From Paenibacillus xylanexedens (GTDB lineage: Bacteria > Bacillota > Bacilli > Paenibacillales > Paenibacillaceae): a stretch of 64,000 nt of DNA. The position numbers and the translations under genes are program-made. The stretch spans positions 1 through 64,000 of the forward strand of contig NZ_JAGIKV010000005.1 in the NCBI RefSeq assembly GCF_017874615.1. The letters are read 5' to 3'. Shown piece after piece: positions 8,243-17,339 of this stretch. The notes beneath the pieces were generated by a model. That model was not told the DNA's origin, did no database searches, and saw nothing but the letters and a program-made list of their open reading frames with translations. Numbering within the stretch: the stretch's first letter is position 1; every line of letters begins with the position of its first letter.

Positions 8243-8442
8243 GAACAACGACTCCTTTCTCCAGGGAATAGTCGCAGTATCGGTAATAGTATATGATTTT
8301 ATACCCGTTTTCATTCGTCACGCAACCCTCGTTTTCCTGCTTTTGTTCCGCAGATTCATGGAATGCTTTACGGGAACCTGATATACTATGACTACTGTAC
8401 GATAAATGGAACCTGATTCATGTTTGGAAAGGAGATTTTCCT

Positions 8443-8706
8443 ATGGCAAAATCCAAAAAACGCACTCCTGCTCCCAAAACAGCAGTAGCACAGGATAAAC
8501 CCACAACACTGAAGGATTTGCTTAGCAGTGATGTGCTGGAGAAGCTGAAAGCTCAGGCGGATGAAGCCAAGGCTGCCGAAGCGGCTCTTAAAGAGCAGGA
8601 ACGTCAACAGGCAGAAGAAGCTCGCCAAGCGGAGCAGAAGCGCCGGGATAACGATTTCGAATATCTGCTCAATAACAGTGCAATGGACTGGAAGAAACAT
8701 AAGTAA
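8443..8706 (+). CDS. YqkE family protein (DUF3886)
   Basis: 87 aa: a basic N-terminus, then LKDLLSSDVLEKLK, a long charged coiled coil (about residues 35-70) and a conserved end, DFEYLLNNSAMDWKKHK. This order matches the YqkE family of Bacillaceae, which are small cytosolic proteins of unknown role. GGAAAGGAG precedes the ATG. Transcription probably ends at the hairpin at 8789. Confidence 0.8.
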   Translation: MAKSKKRTPAPKTAVAQDKPTTLKDLLSSDVLEKLKAQADEAKAAEAALKEQERQQAEEARQAEQKRRDNDFEYLLNNSAMDWKKHK

Positions 8707-8788
8707 GTATCGGACATGACTTGAATGAGTTTCCAACCATTCACATGCCAAAATAATATTAGAGCAGACAGATCATGATCTGCTCACA

Positions 8789-8820
8789 GAACAGGGCCGC
8801 ATTGCGGTCCTGTTCTTTTT
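8789..8820 (+). terminator. Intrinsic terminator after yqkE-like gene
   Basis: A perfect 12-bp stem (8789-8800 with 8804-8815) with a 3-nt loop and T5. A second small palindrome (GAGCAGA/TCTGCTC, about 8762-8785) lies just upstream. Confidence 0.85.
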
Positions 8821-8909
8821 GATATATACACATATGATTCACGCGTCTTGAGCCGGGTATGTTAGAAGTAGAGCGTACAACGATAATCTAACTCATGGAG
8901 GGATCAGAG

Positions 8910-9704
8910 ATGACAGAACAACGTTTGGAAGGCAAAGTGGCGATTGTAACCGGAGGTGGATCCGGTATTGGTCAGGCTACTGCTATTCGATTCGCCGAAC
9001 ATGGGGCCAAAGTGTACATGCTGGATCGCACACCCGAAAATGCGGAGGAAACCAAGCAGACGATTGAAAAGGCTGGCGGAGAAGCGTATGTGATCGAATG
9101 TGATATCTCCAAACCGGATAATGTGCAGAAGGCAATCAATCAGGCCGCGGCTGAAGCGGGTAAACTGGATATCATATTTGCGAATGCCGGCATTAACGGA
9201 ACGATGGCCCCGATTGAAACGATGGAAATTGAGGACTGGGACCAAACGATGGAGATCAATATGCGCGGAACCTTCGCAACCGTCAAATATGCTATTCCTC
9301 ATCTGAAAGAACATGGCGGCAGCATCATTATTACCAGTTCCATCAACGGTAACCGGGTCTTCTCAGGGATCGGTTTCTCTGCATACGCTTCCAGCAAAGC
9401 GGGACAAACTGCGTTTACGAAGATGGCTGCACTGGAGTTGGCTCGTTATAAGATCCGTGTTAACGCCGTCTGCCCAGGAGCCATCGATACCAACATTGAT
9501 GATAACACCTACCCGTCGGATGATCTGGAAGAAGTACAGATTCCTGTTGAATTCCCTGAGGGTCACGAACATCCGCTCAAGGGCGAACCTGGAACGTCGA
9601 AGCAAGTGGCGAACCTCGTTCTGTTCCTCGCTTCCGATGAAGCCTCTCATGTTACAGGTACACGAATCTATGTGGATGGTGCGGAATCTCTGCTCCGTGG
9701 ATAA
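8910..9704 (+). CDS. Short-chain dehydrogenase/reductase
   Basis: 264 aa, a full-length classical SDR. The Rossmann nucleotide motif TGGGSGIG is near residue 14, NAGI near 88, the catalytic Ser in TSS near 139 and YASSK (Tyr/Lys) near 155. VNAVCPGAIDTN and a C-terminal VTGTRIYVDGAE follow. It is an NAD(P)H-dependent oxidoreductase whose substrate cannot be read from the sequence. GGAGGGATC sits before the ATG at 8910; an ATG five codons upstream lies over that site and is unlikely. Single gene, followed by a strong terminator. Confidence 0.9.
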   Translation: MTEQRLEGKVAIVTGGGSGIGQATAIRFAEHGAKVYMLDRTPENAEETKQTIEKAGGEAYVIECDISKPDNVQKAINQAAAEAGKLDIIFANAGINGTMAPIETMEIEDWDQTMEINMRGTFATVKYAIPHLKEHGGSIIITSSINGNRVFSGIGFSAYASSKAGQTAFTKMAALELARYKIRVNAVCPGAIDTNIDDNTYPSDDLEEVQIPVEFPEGHEHPLKGEPGTSKQVANLVLFLASDEASHVTGTRIYVDGAESLLRG

Positions 9705-9752
9705 AAATATAATATAAGTTGGCCCTGCCTCATTCAGGGACAACGCCCGAAT

Positions 9753-9800
9753 ATCCCGCAAGCGATCTGATCCGGTCAGATTACTGCGGGATGTTTTATT
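9753..9800 (+). terminator. Intrinsic terminator of the SDR gene
   Basis: ATCCCGCA (9753-9760) pairs with TGCGGGAT (9785-9792), with an inner ATCTGA/TCAGAT stem, then TTTTATTT. Confidence 0.85.
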
Positions 9801-9847
9801 TATAAGAAGTTTATAATCCTGCGCAGTTGCAACTACAAGGATTATCA

Positions 9848-10609
9848 CTACACCGCGGAACTTTTACCTTTTTTCACACGATGCTTCAACCGGTCTGGAA
9901 TGGCAAAGAGCAAAATGTACATTAGCGAGAACAAAACAAGCGCAAGTATCTCTTCCCCAAGGATGTACATGGGATACGGACCTAACATATCAAGCACCGA
10001 GGGTGTACTCGGCTTGTGTCTCAAGAACATGTAATTCGCGTCAAGCATGACATCTACAACGTATACGATTAGTGCTGCCACATTCACAAATATCATCGAA
10101 CCTGCTACAGATCTCCAGCTAGGTCGCAGCTGTTCTACCCAGGTCATGTAGAGTAAAGCCAGAATGATACAAGCATGAGCAACGAAAAATTGAATGAATC
10201 GAAAATGTGCATAACCATAACCCAGATTAGGAGTCAGGATCGCCATAAGGGCTCCAGCAATGCCTGCAAACAGCAGTGCAGAATGTAACAGTCGACTGCG
10301 TGTTAGCAGTAACAACGCCGATAACAGCAGCGACAGACTGCATAGTTCGAGTGGCAGGGACGTCTGCAGGCTCCATATCCCTCCATATACATACCAGAGT
10401 TGCAGCACGATTTCGCAGGCAAACATGATGCAGGCCAGAACAATCCGCAGTATGCGGCGTGCCCTCTCTGACCATGATCGAAGATGGTGTCGAAGCAAAA
10501 ACATCAGTACAATTAATGCTGTAATTACGCTAATCGAAACGATATGTGAAGTGGAGAACAGGATAAACGGCTCTGCATCATAAGGGTCCAGCCATGGTGG
10601 ATACGCCAT
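9848..10609 (-). CDS. YwaF/TIGR02206-family integral membrane protein
   Basis: 253 aa with about seven membrane helices. Conserved polar/aromatic positions of this family are visible: LQLWYVYGGIW and LPLELCSLS near residue 80, and HFRFIQFFVAH near 140. The family is widespread in Firmicutes, and its biochemical role is unknown to me. AAAGGAG lies 11 nt before the ATG. It stands alone, convergent with the SDR gene. Confidence 0.8.
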   Translation of the reverse strand: MAYPPWLDPYDAEPFILFSTSHIVSISVITALIVLMFLLRHHLRSWSERARRILRIVLACIMFACEIVLQLWYVYGGIWSLQTSLPLELCSLSLLLSALLLLTRSRLLHSALLFAGIAGALMAILTPNLGYGYAHFRFIQFFVAHACIILALLYMTWVEQLRPSWRSVAGSMIFVNVAALIVYVVDVMLDANYMFLRHKPSTPSVLDMLGPYPMYILGEEILALVLFSLMYILLFAIPDRLKHRVKKGKSSAV

Positions 10610-10721
10610 GCATCTCTTCTCTCCTTTACAAGGATCTCACCAACAGTATCTCTCTTTAATGTTAACTTTTTCATTTTGCCATTGAATGAAAGTACTGTCC
10701 AGTTGGAATTCTAAATAAGCA

Positions 10722-10751
10722 TTGTAATTTAAATATCTTTATGTTAAGATA
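10722..10751 (+). promoter_or_regulatory. Sigma-A promoter overlapped by an MhqR-like operator
   Basis: TTGTAA (10722-10727), a 17-nt spacer and TAAGAT (10745-10750) form a promoter. Overlapping it is TATCT-N8-AGATA (10734-10751), with the half-sites and spacing of the B. subtilis MhqR box. The downstream gene belongs to the MhqA/E/O dioxygenase family, which MhqR represses. A further perfect palindrome (AAAGTTA-G-TAACTTT) lies near 10774-10788. Confidence 0.5.
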
Positions 10752-10849
10752 AATTTAGAACCAAAACAAACGAAAAGTTAGTAACTTTCTTAATAAAGAA
10801 TAAATTAAAATAAACTCAAAAAATGTTCAACTGAACTTTCACACGATAA

Positions 10850-10980
10850 CGGAGAGGACAGAAATAACCGGAAGAAGCAGAGCGTTCGCCTTTATCCCCG
10901 GATTTTCCCTTTCAAAAAAGGAATCAAAAAATCTGGGGATAACAGCGATCGGAAGGTTGTTCTGTCATCGGAGTGCCAGT
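10850..10980 (+). repeat. Dispersed palindromic intergenic repeat, copy A
   Basis: Core GCGTTCGCCTTTATCCCC, then GGATTTT and, after a spacer, AAAATCTGGGGATAACAGCG. The arms TTATCCCC/GGGGATAA form an imperfect hairpin. It matches copies at about 20431-20535 (inverted), 38755-38880 and 58224-58267 (partial). It lies in the leader of the dioxygenase gene. Confidence 0.85.
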
Positions 10981-11028
10981 GTAAATAATCCTTAGTTGAA
11001 CGTATAACCTAAATTAGGAGGAATTATT

Positions 11029-12003
11029 ATGCAAATCAAAGGACTTCACCACGTATCAGCTCTAACAGCACATGCCGATCAGAACTATCGTTTCTACACC
11101 AACATCATGGGTCTGCGCCTCATTAAAAAAACGGTCAACCAGGACGACGTATCCGTCTACCATCTCTTCTATGGCGATGAGAAAGGTAATCCGGGTACCG
11201 AACTTACCTTCTTCGAGATTCCGATGGCCGGACAGACTCGTGAAGGGGTGAACAGCATATCTGGAACGTCACTTCGCGTTCCAAGTGATGCGGCACTTAC
11301 GTACTGGCAGCAGCGTTTTGACGAATTCGAAGTTCCACATGGAGAGATTGTTGAACGGGGTGGTCGTGCGACGCTCTCATTCACAGACTTTGAAGGACAA
11401 CGTCTGATTCTGGTCTCGGATGAAAACAACACAGGTGTCGCTGGTGGTAAACCATGGGATCAGAGCCCTGTGCCTGCCGAGTATGGCATTGTAGGCCTAG
11501 GCCCTATCCATCTTACGGTAAAAGACGCCTCCCTTACCTCTCCGGTTCTTACCGAACTGCTCGGTTTCAGAGCTAAAGGAAGTTACCCTGCCTTTACTCC
11601 AGGTCAACCTGATGTACTCGTTTTTGAATCCGGTGAAGGTGGCAGCGGCTCCGAGGTGCATGTTGAGGAACGGAATGACCTTGCCCAAGAGCGTCCTGGA
11701 CGTGGCAGCGTACACCACGTTGCGTTCCGAGTGGATAACGAAGAAGAACTGAAACAGTGGGTGGAACGGGTTCGTAACTTCCAATTCCCTAACTCCGGTT
11801 TTGTAGATCGCTTCTACTTCCGCTCCCTGTATTTCCGTGAAGCAAACGGTATTCTGTTCGAACTTGCAACCGATGGTCCGGGATTTGATACAGACGAAGA
11901 ATTGGAGCATCTGGGTGAATCGCTTGCTTTGCCTCCATTCCTTGAAGGTCGCCGCGCCGAGATCGAAGCGAACCTGAAACCACTGGATACCATTATCCGC
12001 TAA
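11029..12003 (+). CDS. Ring-cleaving dioxygenase, MhqA/MhqO glyoxalase-fold family
   Basis: 324 aa with two vicinal-oxygen-chelate halves (about 1-140 and 150-290). Metal ligands are visible: His in GLHHVS near residue 8, His in VHHVAF near 228 and Glu in LFELATD near 277. The family cleaves hydroquinone or catechol rings and protects against quinone-type electrophiles, often under MhqR-like control. AGGAGG precedes the ATG. The gene has a roughly 280-nt leader holding an MhqR-like box and a dispersed repeat. No mhqR gene is present in this window. Confidence 0.85.
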   Translation: MQIKGLHHVSALTAHADQNYRFYTNIMGLRLIKKTVNQDDVSVYHLFYGDEKGNPGTELTFFEIPMAGQTREGVNSISGTSLRVPSDAALTYWQQRFDEFEVPHGEIVERGGRATLSFTDFEGQRLILVSDENNTGVAGGKPWDQSPVPAEYGIVGLGPIHLTVKDASLTSPVLTELLGFRAKGSYPAFTPGQPDVLVFESGEGGSGSEVHVEERNDLAQERPGRGSVHHVAFRVDNEEELKQWVERVRNFQFPNSGFVDRFYFRSLYFREANGILFELATDGPGFDTDEELEHLGESLALPPFLEGRRAEIEANLKPLDTIIR

Positions 12004-12025
12004 TATTCGTAACAAAAAGAAAATA

Positions 12026-12098
12026 AAAACGATGTTCACCAGGCAACTCTGAATACCGGATACGGTTCAGGAATCGCCTAGTGAATCATCGTTTTTTT
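12026..12098 (+). terminator. Intrinsic terminator of the dioxygenase gene
   Basis: AAAACGATG near 12027 pairs with CATCGTTTT near 12087, with extra pairs inside (AGGC/GCCT), followed by T7. Confidence 0.8.
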
Positions 12099-12152
12099 AT
12101 GTTTATGCTTGCCTTGCCCCTTCTGTAAGGTCGCAAACTTGCAGATTGTGTT

Positions 12153-12860
12153 TTACTTCGTCAGATACGATGTTGTGAGCGGTACAAACAGAGCCGAATC
12201 CGGATCTTCAGATACAATCTCTACATAGACAGCGTCTGTACCTTTAACATCCACATCTAGACTCATCATACCGCTTTCTGGAGTGATATTGAACTTTTTG
12301 AGTGTCGCGAGATCCTGATCATAGATATGAATCTCCTGATTTCCTTTCAGCGCGGCAAGTTCCAAGTGCAGAGAAGAATACTTTTTACCCGTATTAATCT
12401 GGATATCATCCCCCTGTTTCGTAGGATCATTATGCAGATAAACATTCTTGTAATCCTTGCCTTTATATGTGGTATCCTTAGGATCTTTGGTGTGCCAAGC
12501 GGTAGATCCCAGTACGGATGTTCCAAGTGCACTCAGCGTTACTTTTCCGTTGGTTACGGGCGCAGATCCATTCGTTCCGCCAATCAGGACGGATGAAGTT
12601 GCACTGTCATAAGTGATCTCTGTCCCAAGCAAGGATCCCACAGCACGCACAGGCAAATAAGTTGTTCCGTTGTAAGTGATAGGCAACACTGTTTTACCAT
12701 TGGCATCTTTGGCTGTCACCGTGGCACCATTCATTTTTAGCGTAATCTTGCTGTTCAGATAGGCTTTAATCTGTTCCAGTCCTGTTGCTGCGAGTGCACC
12801 TGTTCCGATCCCAAGCGTTAATGTGCCTACCATCAAACCCAGTACAACCTTTTTCTTCAT
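12153..12860 (-). CDS. Secreted stalk-domain (copper amine oxidase N-like) protein
   Basis: 235 aa. A signal peptide (about 1-26) precedes one copper-amine-oxidase-N-like stalk domain (about 28-95) with the typical LPITYNGTTYLPVRAVGSLLG signature. A beta-rich C-terminal domain of unknown type follows (110-235). Such domains are common on Paenibacillus cell surfaces and probably serve binding or scaffolding. AGGAGGG lies 6 nt before the ATG at 12860, so I prefer it to the TTG one codon upstream. The gene at 60516-61208 is a paralogue in its N-terminal half. Confidence 0.8.
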   Translation of the reverse strand: MKKKVVLGLMVGTLTLGIGTGALAATGLEQIKAYLNSKITLKMNGATVTAKDANGKTVLPITYNGTTYLPVRAVGSLLGTEITYDSATSSVLIGGTNGSAPVTNGKVTLSALGTSVLGSTAWHTKDPKDTTYKGKDYKNVYLHNDPTKQGDDIQINTGKKYSSLHLELAALKGNQEIHIYDQDLATLKKFNITPESGMMSLDVDVKGTDAVYVEIVSEDPDSALFVPLTTSYLTK

Positions 12861-12973
12861 CAAAATCCCTCCTGAATGTTAAAATGATTTGTCCTTTATA
12901 CATTTAAACGACTAAAGTGATAATGTCAATTGTTTCTCACTTTTTTAGGACACAGTGCCTATTTCCGGGCAGC

Positions 12974-13012
12974 ACAAAACGAGGCTGTATGTCCCCATTT
13001 TTTTCAGCCTCG
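12974..13012 (-). terminator. Probable terminator of the 13129-13974 gene
   Basis: CGAGGCTG (12980-12987) pairs with CAGCCTCG (13005-13012); on the minus strand TTTTG follows. The loop is long (17 nt), so the call is moderate. The rest of 12861-13128 shows no gene. Confidence 0.5.
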
Positions 13013-13128
13013 CCCAGTTTCCCACTGTCCATATACGGAGTAAGGAAGATATTCTTGTCAGATGTTCACTTAACTCCACACATGAGAACTTTCAATTCCC
13101 GCTGCACTACGATATCAACAGGATGATA

Positions 13129-13974
13129 TCAATCAAAAGTTTCATAATATTCTTCTTCATACACTTCCATGCTGTACTTCAAATCTACGGCCTTCCACTC
13201 GCCATCTTGATACTCATAAGTGAATGTCAGATCACCCGCATACAAAGCCGCACCGTAAGATCCTGCTGCTGATACAACAAGCTGGCCATCCTCTACACTG
13301 TAATAGGTAACTCCACCGAATCCCAACTCTTCGTTATATACGCCGCCACTCGTATCTTCCTCGATCCGTAAAGGTTCTGCTTGAACGCCATCAACGGCGA
13401 CATCAACATCCACACGGTCTGATCTAACCGTAACTTTCGACTTCACATGTTGTTTCGCAATCTCATCCAGAGATTGCATCTTCATTTCTTCCAGCGTTAC
13501 CGGATTAATGATACGTGCTTGTCCCAAATAAATACCTGTTCCATGACCTTCCGTGTACAGAACAATAATTTCTTTCTGGCCGTCTCCATTCAGATCCAAC
13601 TCGTGCACTTCGGGTTTGTAAGACCCGCCTTCTCCCTGCCAATCACTAAATTCTTGCACTTTGCCGTCCACTTCCAAAATCATTCCGTTATATATATATC
13701 CTGAACCCTCAACTTTCATAGGGTATAATCTGACCTTCTCATTCTCTGGAGCTACCGAAACGTATTCCTCTTTCACGGGAATGGATTCCTGTGTTGCCTT
13801 CGCTGTGTCATGCAGTTTATCTATATTGGAAGCCTCGCCCACTGCGGTCTGGCTGGATTGATCATCTATATTAAGCTGTTTTTGCGATTCATTCATGGTT
13901 CTGGCAGCCGAAGTTGTACTAATCGTAGCTACCGCCAAAATAATCATCAGCAGGATACCTGTCCAAGTTTTCAA
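13129..13974 (-). CDS. Membrane-anchored protein with a DLNGDGQKE calcium-type motif
   Basis: 281 aa. I place the start at a TTG (13974) because AAAGGAG lies 9 nt upstream and the product then begins directly with a membrane helix (LLMIILAVATISTT). An upstream in-frame TTG at 14034 has no ribosome site. The extracellular part has a D-x-N-x-D-G loop (near residue 130) of FG-GAP/EF-hand-like repeats and a beta-rich C-terminus ending in an acidic patch. Probably an envelope protein of unknown function. Single gene. Confidence 0.6.
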   Translation of the reverse strand: MKTWTGILLMIILAVATISTTSAARTMNESQKQLNIDDQSSQTAVGEASNIDKLHDTAKATQESIPVKEEYVSVAPENEKVRLYPMKVEGSGYIYNGMILEVDGKVQEFSDWQGEGGSYKPEVHELDLNGDGQKEIIVLYTEGHGTGIYLGQARIINPVTLEEMKMQSLDEIAKQHVKSKVTVRSDRVDVDVAVDGVQAEPLRIEEDTSGGVYNEELGFGGVTYYSVEDGQLVVSAAGSYGAALYAGDLTFTYEYQDGEWKAVDLKYSMEVYEEEYYETFD

Positions 13975-14172
13975 TATACTGGGCTCCTTTATCTGTTGTG
14001 ATAATCCTATTATATCTTCATTTATCGCCTGCAAGTTGCGAATTTGTTAATCTTTCATAAAATAATCTTTACAAATTTTCGTTTTCACGAAAGAACGTTC
14101 GGCTTTAACCAGAATAAGCAAATTCTCATGCCAAAACTGTTCTCCAAAAACAAAAAAAATCCCGAACACAGC

Positions 14173-15450
14173 TTAAGGCTGCATCCGGAATGCTTTGGTT
14201 TTGTCCAATAACCGATCGGTTAATTGTCTCAGTTCTTCAGCCGAGGATGAAATCTCCTCCATGATGGCTGTCTCTTCGTGTGCGGCATCCATAATTCGTC
14301 TCGCCTCATCTGAGAACGATCCGGCTTTCCCCTGGATTTTCTTCACATGACCGTGCGTTTGCTCCACGCGACCGGTCTGTTCTGCAATCTTGGAGCCGAT
14401 ATCATGCGCACCCTTCATAAATACTTCCACTGTGCCTGTCAGTTCATGCAACGTCTGATCCACAGAGACGGTCCGCTCCGATTCATTAACCACGAGACCA
14501 TGCTGCTCATGAGACAGTTGGGCTGTCTCCCTGATCCGCTCTTGCACACGACTAATCAGCTCATTAATACGGTGTACCGATTCCTTACTTTCGTCTGCCA
14601 GCTTGCGGATCTGCTGCGCCACGACTGCAAAACCAGAACCCTCTTCGCCAGCTCGTGCAGCCTCAATGGAAGCATTCAGGGCAAGTAACCCTGTTTCCTC
14701 TGCGATGTTTTTGACAGACTGGGTAATTACCTCGATATCGGAGGCTTCCTTCTCCAGCAACAACATAATATCGCGGGAACGATTGTGCGACTCGGCCAGC
14801 TCGTCCATCCCTTTCATCAACGATGAGAAAGTCTGTTTGGTATGATCCACCGATCGTTCCATCTGACCGGACATCTCTGTCATGTCCATGGACTGGCTAT
14901 GCATACGTTGGAAATCGTTCAGCATCTCATCCGCAGTGATCAGAGATTGATGGGAAGTGACCTTCTGCTCTTCTACGCCTACTGCAATATGATCTACCGC
15001 ATCTGACATCATCTCGATCTGTTCAGCGGCCTGGGTAATCGCTTCACTAAGAGACTGTGCGTTCTGTGAGGTCGTTCTTGTACTGTCAGCAATATCATTT
15101 ACAATGCTTCGAAGGTTAGAAACCATTGCGCGAAAAGCATCATATAATACAGTAAGTTCATCCTGCGTGCGTCGCTGCGGAATTTCGGTTGTCAGATCCC
15201 CCGCTGACACTTGCTGTGCAGCCCGGGACAGGTGAACGATTGGACGAGTCAGCCAGCGTGAGGCAAACCATCCCAGAATCCCGTTCCAGCATACTCCCAT
15301 GATCAGGATAATCGATATGTATACCCAATTCGGAATATCTAATGTAATCCAGTCTTTGACAAAAAATATAAAAAAGCCGCTAGTTCCGTAGGTAATAATC
15401 GAAATCAGTACCAAACCTGCGACAGTCTTTGCTCCTAAAGTCCATTTCAT
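14173..15450 (-). CDS. Methyl-accepting chemotaxis protein without a large sensor domain
   Basis: 425 aa. Two membrane helices (about 8-30 and 40-62) enclose only a very short outer loop. A HAMP domain (about 62-115) and a long coiled signalling domain follow, with the conserved hairpin tip region ([20 protein letters not shown] near residue 250). It should control CheA, but with so small an outer region it may sense membrane or internal cues. I start at the ATG at 15450 (GGGGTG upstream) rather than the GTG two codons earlier. No other chemotaxis gene is nearby. Confidence 0.88.
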   Translation of the reverse strand: MKWTLGAKTVAGLVLISIITYGTSGFFIFFVKDWITLDIPNWVYISIILIMGVCWNGILGWFASRWLTRPIVHLSRAAQQVSAGDLTTEIPQRRTQDELTVLYDAFRAMVSNLRSIVNDIADSTRTTSQNAQSLSEAITQAAEQIEMMSDAVDHIAVGVEEQKVTSHQSLITADEMLNDFQRMHSQSMDMTEMSGQMERSVDHTKQTFSSLMKGMDELAESHNRSRDIMLLLEKEASDIEVITQSVKNIAEETGLLALNASIEAARAGEEGSGFAVVAQQIRKLADESKESVHRINELISRVQERIRETAQLSHEQHGLVVNESERTVSVDQTLHELTGTVEVFMKGAHDIGSKIAEQTGRVEQTHGHVKKIQGKAGSFSDEARRIMDAAHEETAIMEEISSSAEELRQLTDRLLDKTKAFRMQP

Positions 15451-15693
15451 GTGCACACCCCGTAGTCCTTTTTTCCTATTTTACCAATCAAGTACCAAAT
15501 TTCATGTGATATACATCACTGAAAACGTTCTATTCCCCCTCATACTTGCCGTTCATGCATGACTTCTCTACCATATAGCGCATAATGTATAAGACAAGCT
15601 TGGCCACCCCTCCCTTTCTTAAAAATTGAATAATATTCCATTTAATATCCCTAATTTTATTTATTATCGGCACAAGAGGCCAAATGATTTAGA

Positions 15694-15711
15694 TTGGCAT
15701 CCATTTTGCTT
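15694..15711 (+). promoter_or_regulatory. Sigma-54 (-24/-12) promoter of the aspartase gene
   Basis: TTGGCATCCATTTTGCTT: GG at 15696-15697 and GC at 15708-15709 are separated by exactly 10 nt, as in TGGCAC-N5-TTGCW. The ATG is 75 nt downstream. A sigma-A reading (TTGGCA, 18 nt, TATACT) is also possible here. A cre-like site (TGAAAACGTTCTAT, about 15520) and an inverted repeat (GTGAT/ATCAC, about 15507) lie upstream. Confidence 0.65.
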
Positions 15712-15785
15712 AAATGATATACTGAGTGCGCTTCAGCAACGCTGGAGCCGAACTATTTTTATTGATGCCACTGGAGGCGAACGAG

Positions 15786-17219
15786 ATGTCTACTATGTCC
15801 ACACGGACGGAGAAAGATTTTATCGGTGAAAAAGAAATCCCGGCTTATGCTTATTACGGAATTCAGACGGTACGGGCCGTGGAAAACTTCCCGATTACCG
15901 GCGTTCCGGTACACCGGGAGCTGATCACGGCTCTGGCTGCGGTGAAGAAGGCAGCAGCGATTACCAACATGGAGTTGAAGATGCTGCCGAGCAAGATTGG
16001 CGATGTGATCGTCATGGCAGCTGAAGAAATGATGAAAGGCCATCATCTGGATCATTTTATTGTAGACTCCATTCAGGGCGGTGCAGGCACCTCCATGAAT
16101 ATGAATATGAACGAAATTTTGGCCAACCGCGGGCTGGAACTGTTAACCAAAAGCAAGGGAGACTACTTCCATTGCAATCCCAATAATCATGTGAACATGT
16201 CCCAGTCCACCAATGACGTGGTACCTACAGCACTGCGCATTGCGGCGTACCGACTATCGGAGACGTTACTCGCTACCATGAAGAGACTACAGGATGCGTT
16301 CCGTAAAAAAGAAGTGGAATTTAACGATGTGGTCAAGGTTGGCCGTACCCATCTTCAGGATGCCGTACCTATTCGCCTTGGACAAGAATTCGGAGCTTAT
16401 GCCCGTGTAATCGGACGGGATATTGAGCGTCTTGAATTCGCCAATCGCCGCTTGCTTACCATTAACATGGGTGCAACTGCGGTAGGTACAGGTCTCAATG
16501 CCAAACCCGAATATATCGTCAAGGTTACAGAGCACCTGTCTGATGTTACCGGACTTCCACTACAAACAGCTGAGGATCTCGTGGATGCAACGCAGAACAC
16601 AGATGCCTATCTGGAACTTTCAGCGGCGCTGAAGGTATGTGCGGTTAGCCTTTCCAAAATTTGTAATGATATTCGCTTGATGGCTTCAGGCCCGCGTGCA
16701 GGATTCAATGAATTGCGCCTGCCACCGCGTCAGCCAGGTTCGTCCATTATGCCGGGCAAAGTCAACCCCGTTATGGCAGAAGTCATTAACCAGGTATCCT
16801 TCCAGGTGATGGGGAACGACCATACGATCTGTATGGCGTGTGAAGCCGGTCAATTCGAGCTGAATGTCATGGGCCCAGTTATTGCGTTCAACTTGCTGCA
16901 ATCGCTGAAAATTATGAATAACGGCATCGATGTGTTCACGCGTTATGCAGTTGAAGAGATGGAAGCTAACCGTGAGCGCTGCGAATTAATCATGAAGCAA
17001 AGTTTCAGTGTGGTTACGGCGTTGAACCCACACTTAGGTTATAATGTGGCAGCTTCCATTGTGAAGGAAGCACTCAAGACTGGACTTTCCTTGCAAGAGA
17101 TTATTCTCGAACGCGGATTGCTGACACCGGAAGAACTGGAAGAGATTCTTCATCCGGAACAGATGACTACACCAGGGATTGCCGGAGAACACTTCCTGCG
17201 TAATATGGAACGTTTGTAG
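15786..17219 (+). CDS. aspA: Aspartate ammonia-lyase
   Basis: 477 aa, the usual aspartase length. It converts L-aspartate to fumarate and ammonia in the cytosol as a homotetramer. The superfamily signature GSSIMPGKVNP is near residue 318, with the TSMNMNMNE, SQSTNDV and VGRTHLQDA active-site stretches upstream. Fumarase is close in sequence, but the HCNPNNHVNMSQSTND region and GSSIMPGKVNPV favour aspartase. TGGAGGCGA precedes the ATG. It lies divergent from a chemoreceptor gene and just upstream of the convergent sigma-54 gene, and has a -24/-12 promoter. Confidence 0.9.
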   Translation: MSTMSTRTEKDFIGEKEIPAYAYYGIQTVRAVENFPITGVPVHRELITALAAVKKAAAITNMELKMLPSKIGDVIVMAAEEMMKGHHLDHFIVDSIQGGAGTSMNMNMNEILANRGLELLTKSKGDYFHCNPNNHVNMSQSTNDVVPTALRIAAYRLSETLLATMKRLQDAFRKKEVEFNDVVKVGRTHLQDAVPIRLGQEFGAYARVIGRDIERLEFANRRLLTINMGATAVGTGLNAKPEYIVKVTEHLSDVTGLPLQTAEDLVDATQNTDAYLELSAALKVCAVSLSKICNDIRLMASGPRAGFNELRLPPRQPGSSIMPGKVNPVMAEVINQVSFQVMGNDHTICMACEAGQFELNVMGPVIAFNLLQSLKIMNNGIDVFTRYAVEEMEANRERCELIMKQSFSVVTALNPHLGYNVAASIVKEALKTGLSLQEIILERGLLTPEELEEILHPEQMTTPGIAGEHFLRNMERL

Positions 17220-17264
17220 GTAATCAGGAAAACTGGTTTAGCAACCCAAACTCAAATAATTAAC

Positions 17265-17307
17265 AAGAACCCCCGCAGACCGTTTATCCGGTTTGCGGGG
17301 GTTCTTA
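17265..17307. terminator. Terminator between aspA and rpoN
   Basis: AAGAACCCCCGCA (from 17265) pairs with TGCGGGGGTTCTT (to 17306). The stem is very stable and serves the two convergent genes; the U-tract is weak on both sides. Confidence 0.75.
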
Positions 17308-17339
17308 TATTCAGAGATGATAAGACGCCAGCTATTCGA

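Noticed and set aside
8825-8880. Sigma-B-type promoter (GGGTAT) before the SDR gene
   Set aside because: No GTTT-like -35 at the right distance, and a sigma-B regulon is doubtful in this type of organism.
15520-15533. CcpA cre site TGAAAACGTTCTAT upstream of aspA
   Set aside because: It matches 12 of 14 consensus positions, but the last four are poor. Noted with the aspA promoter and not called as a feature.
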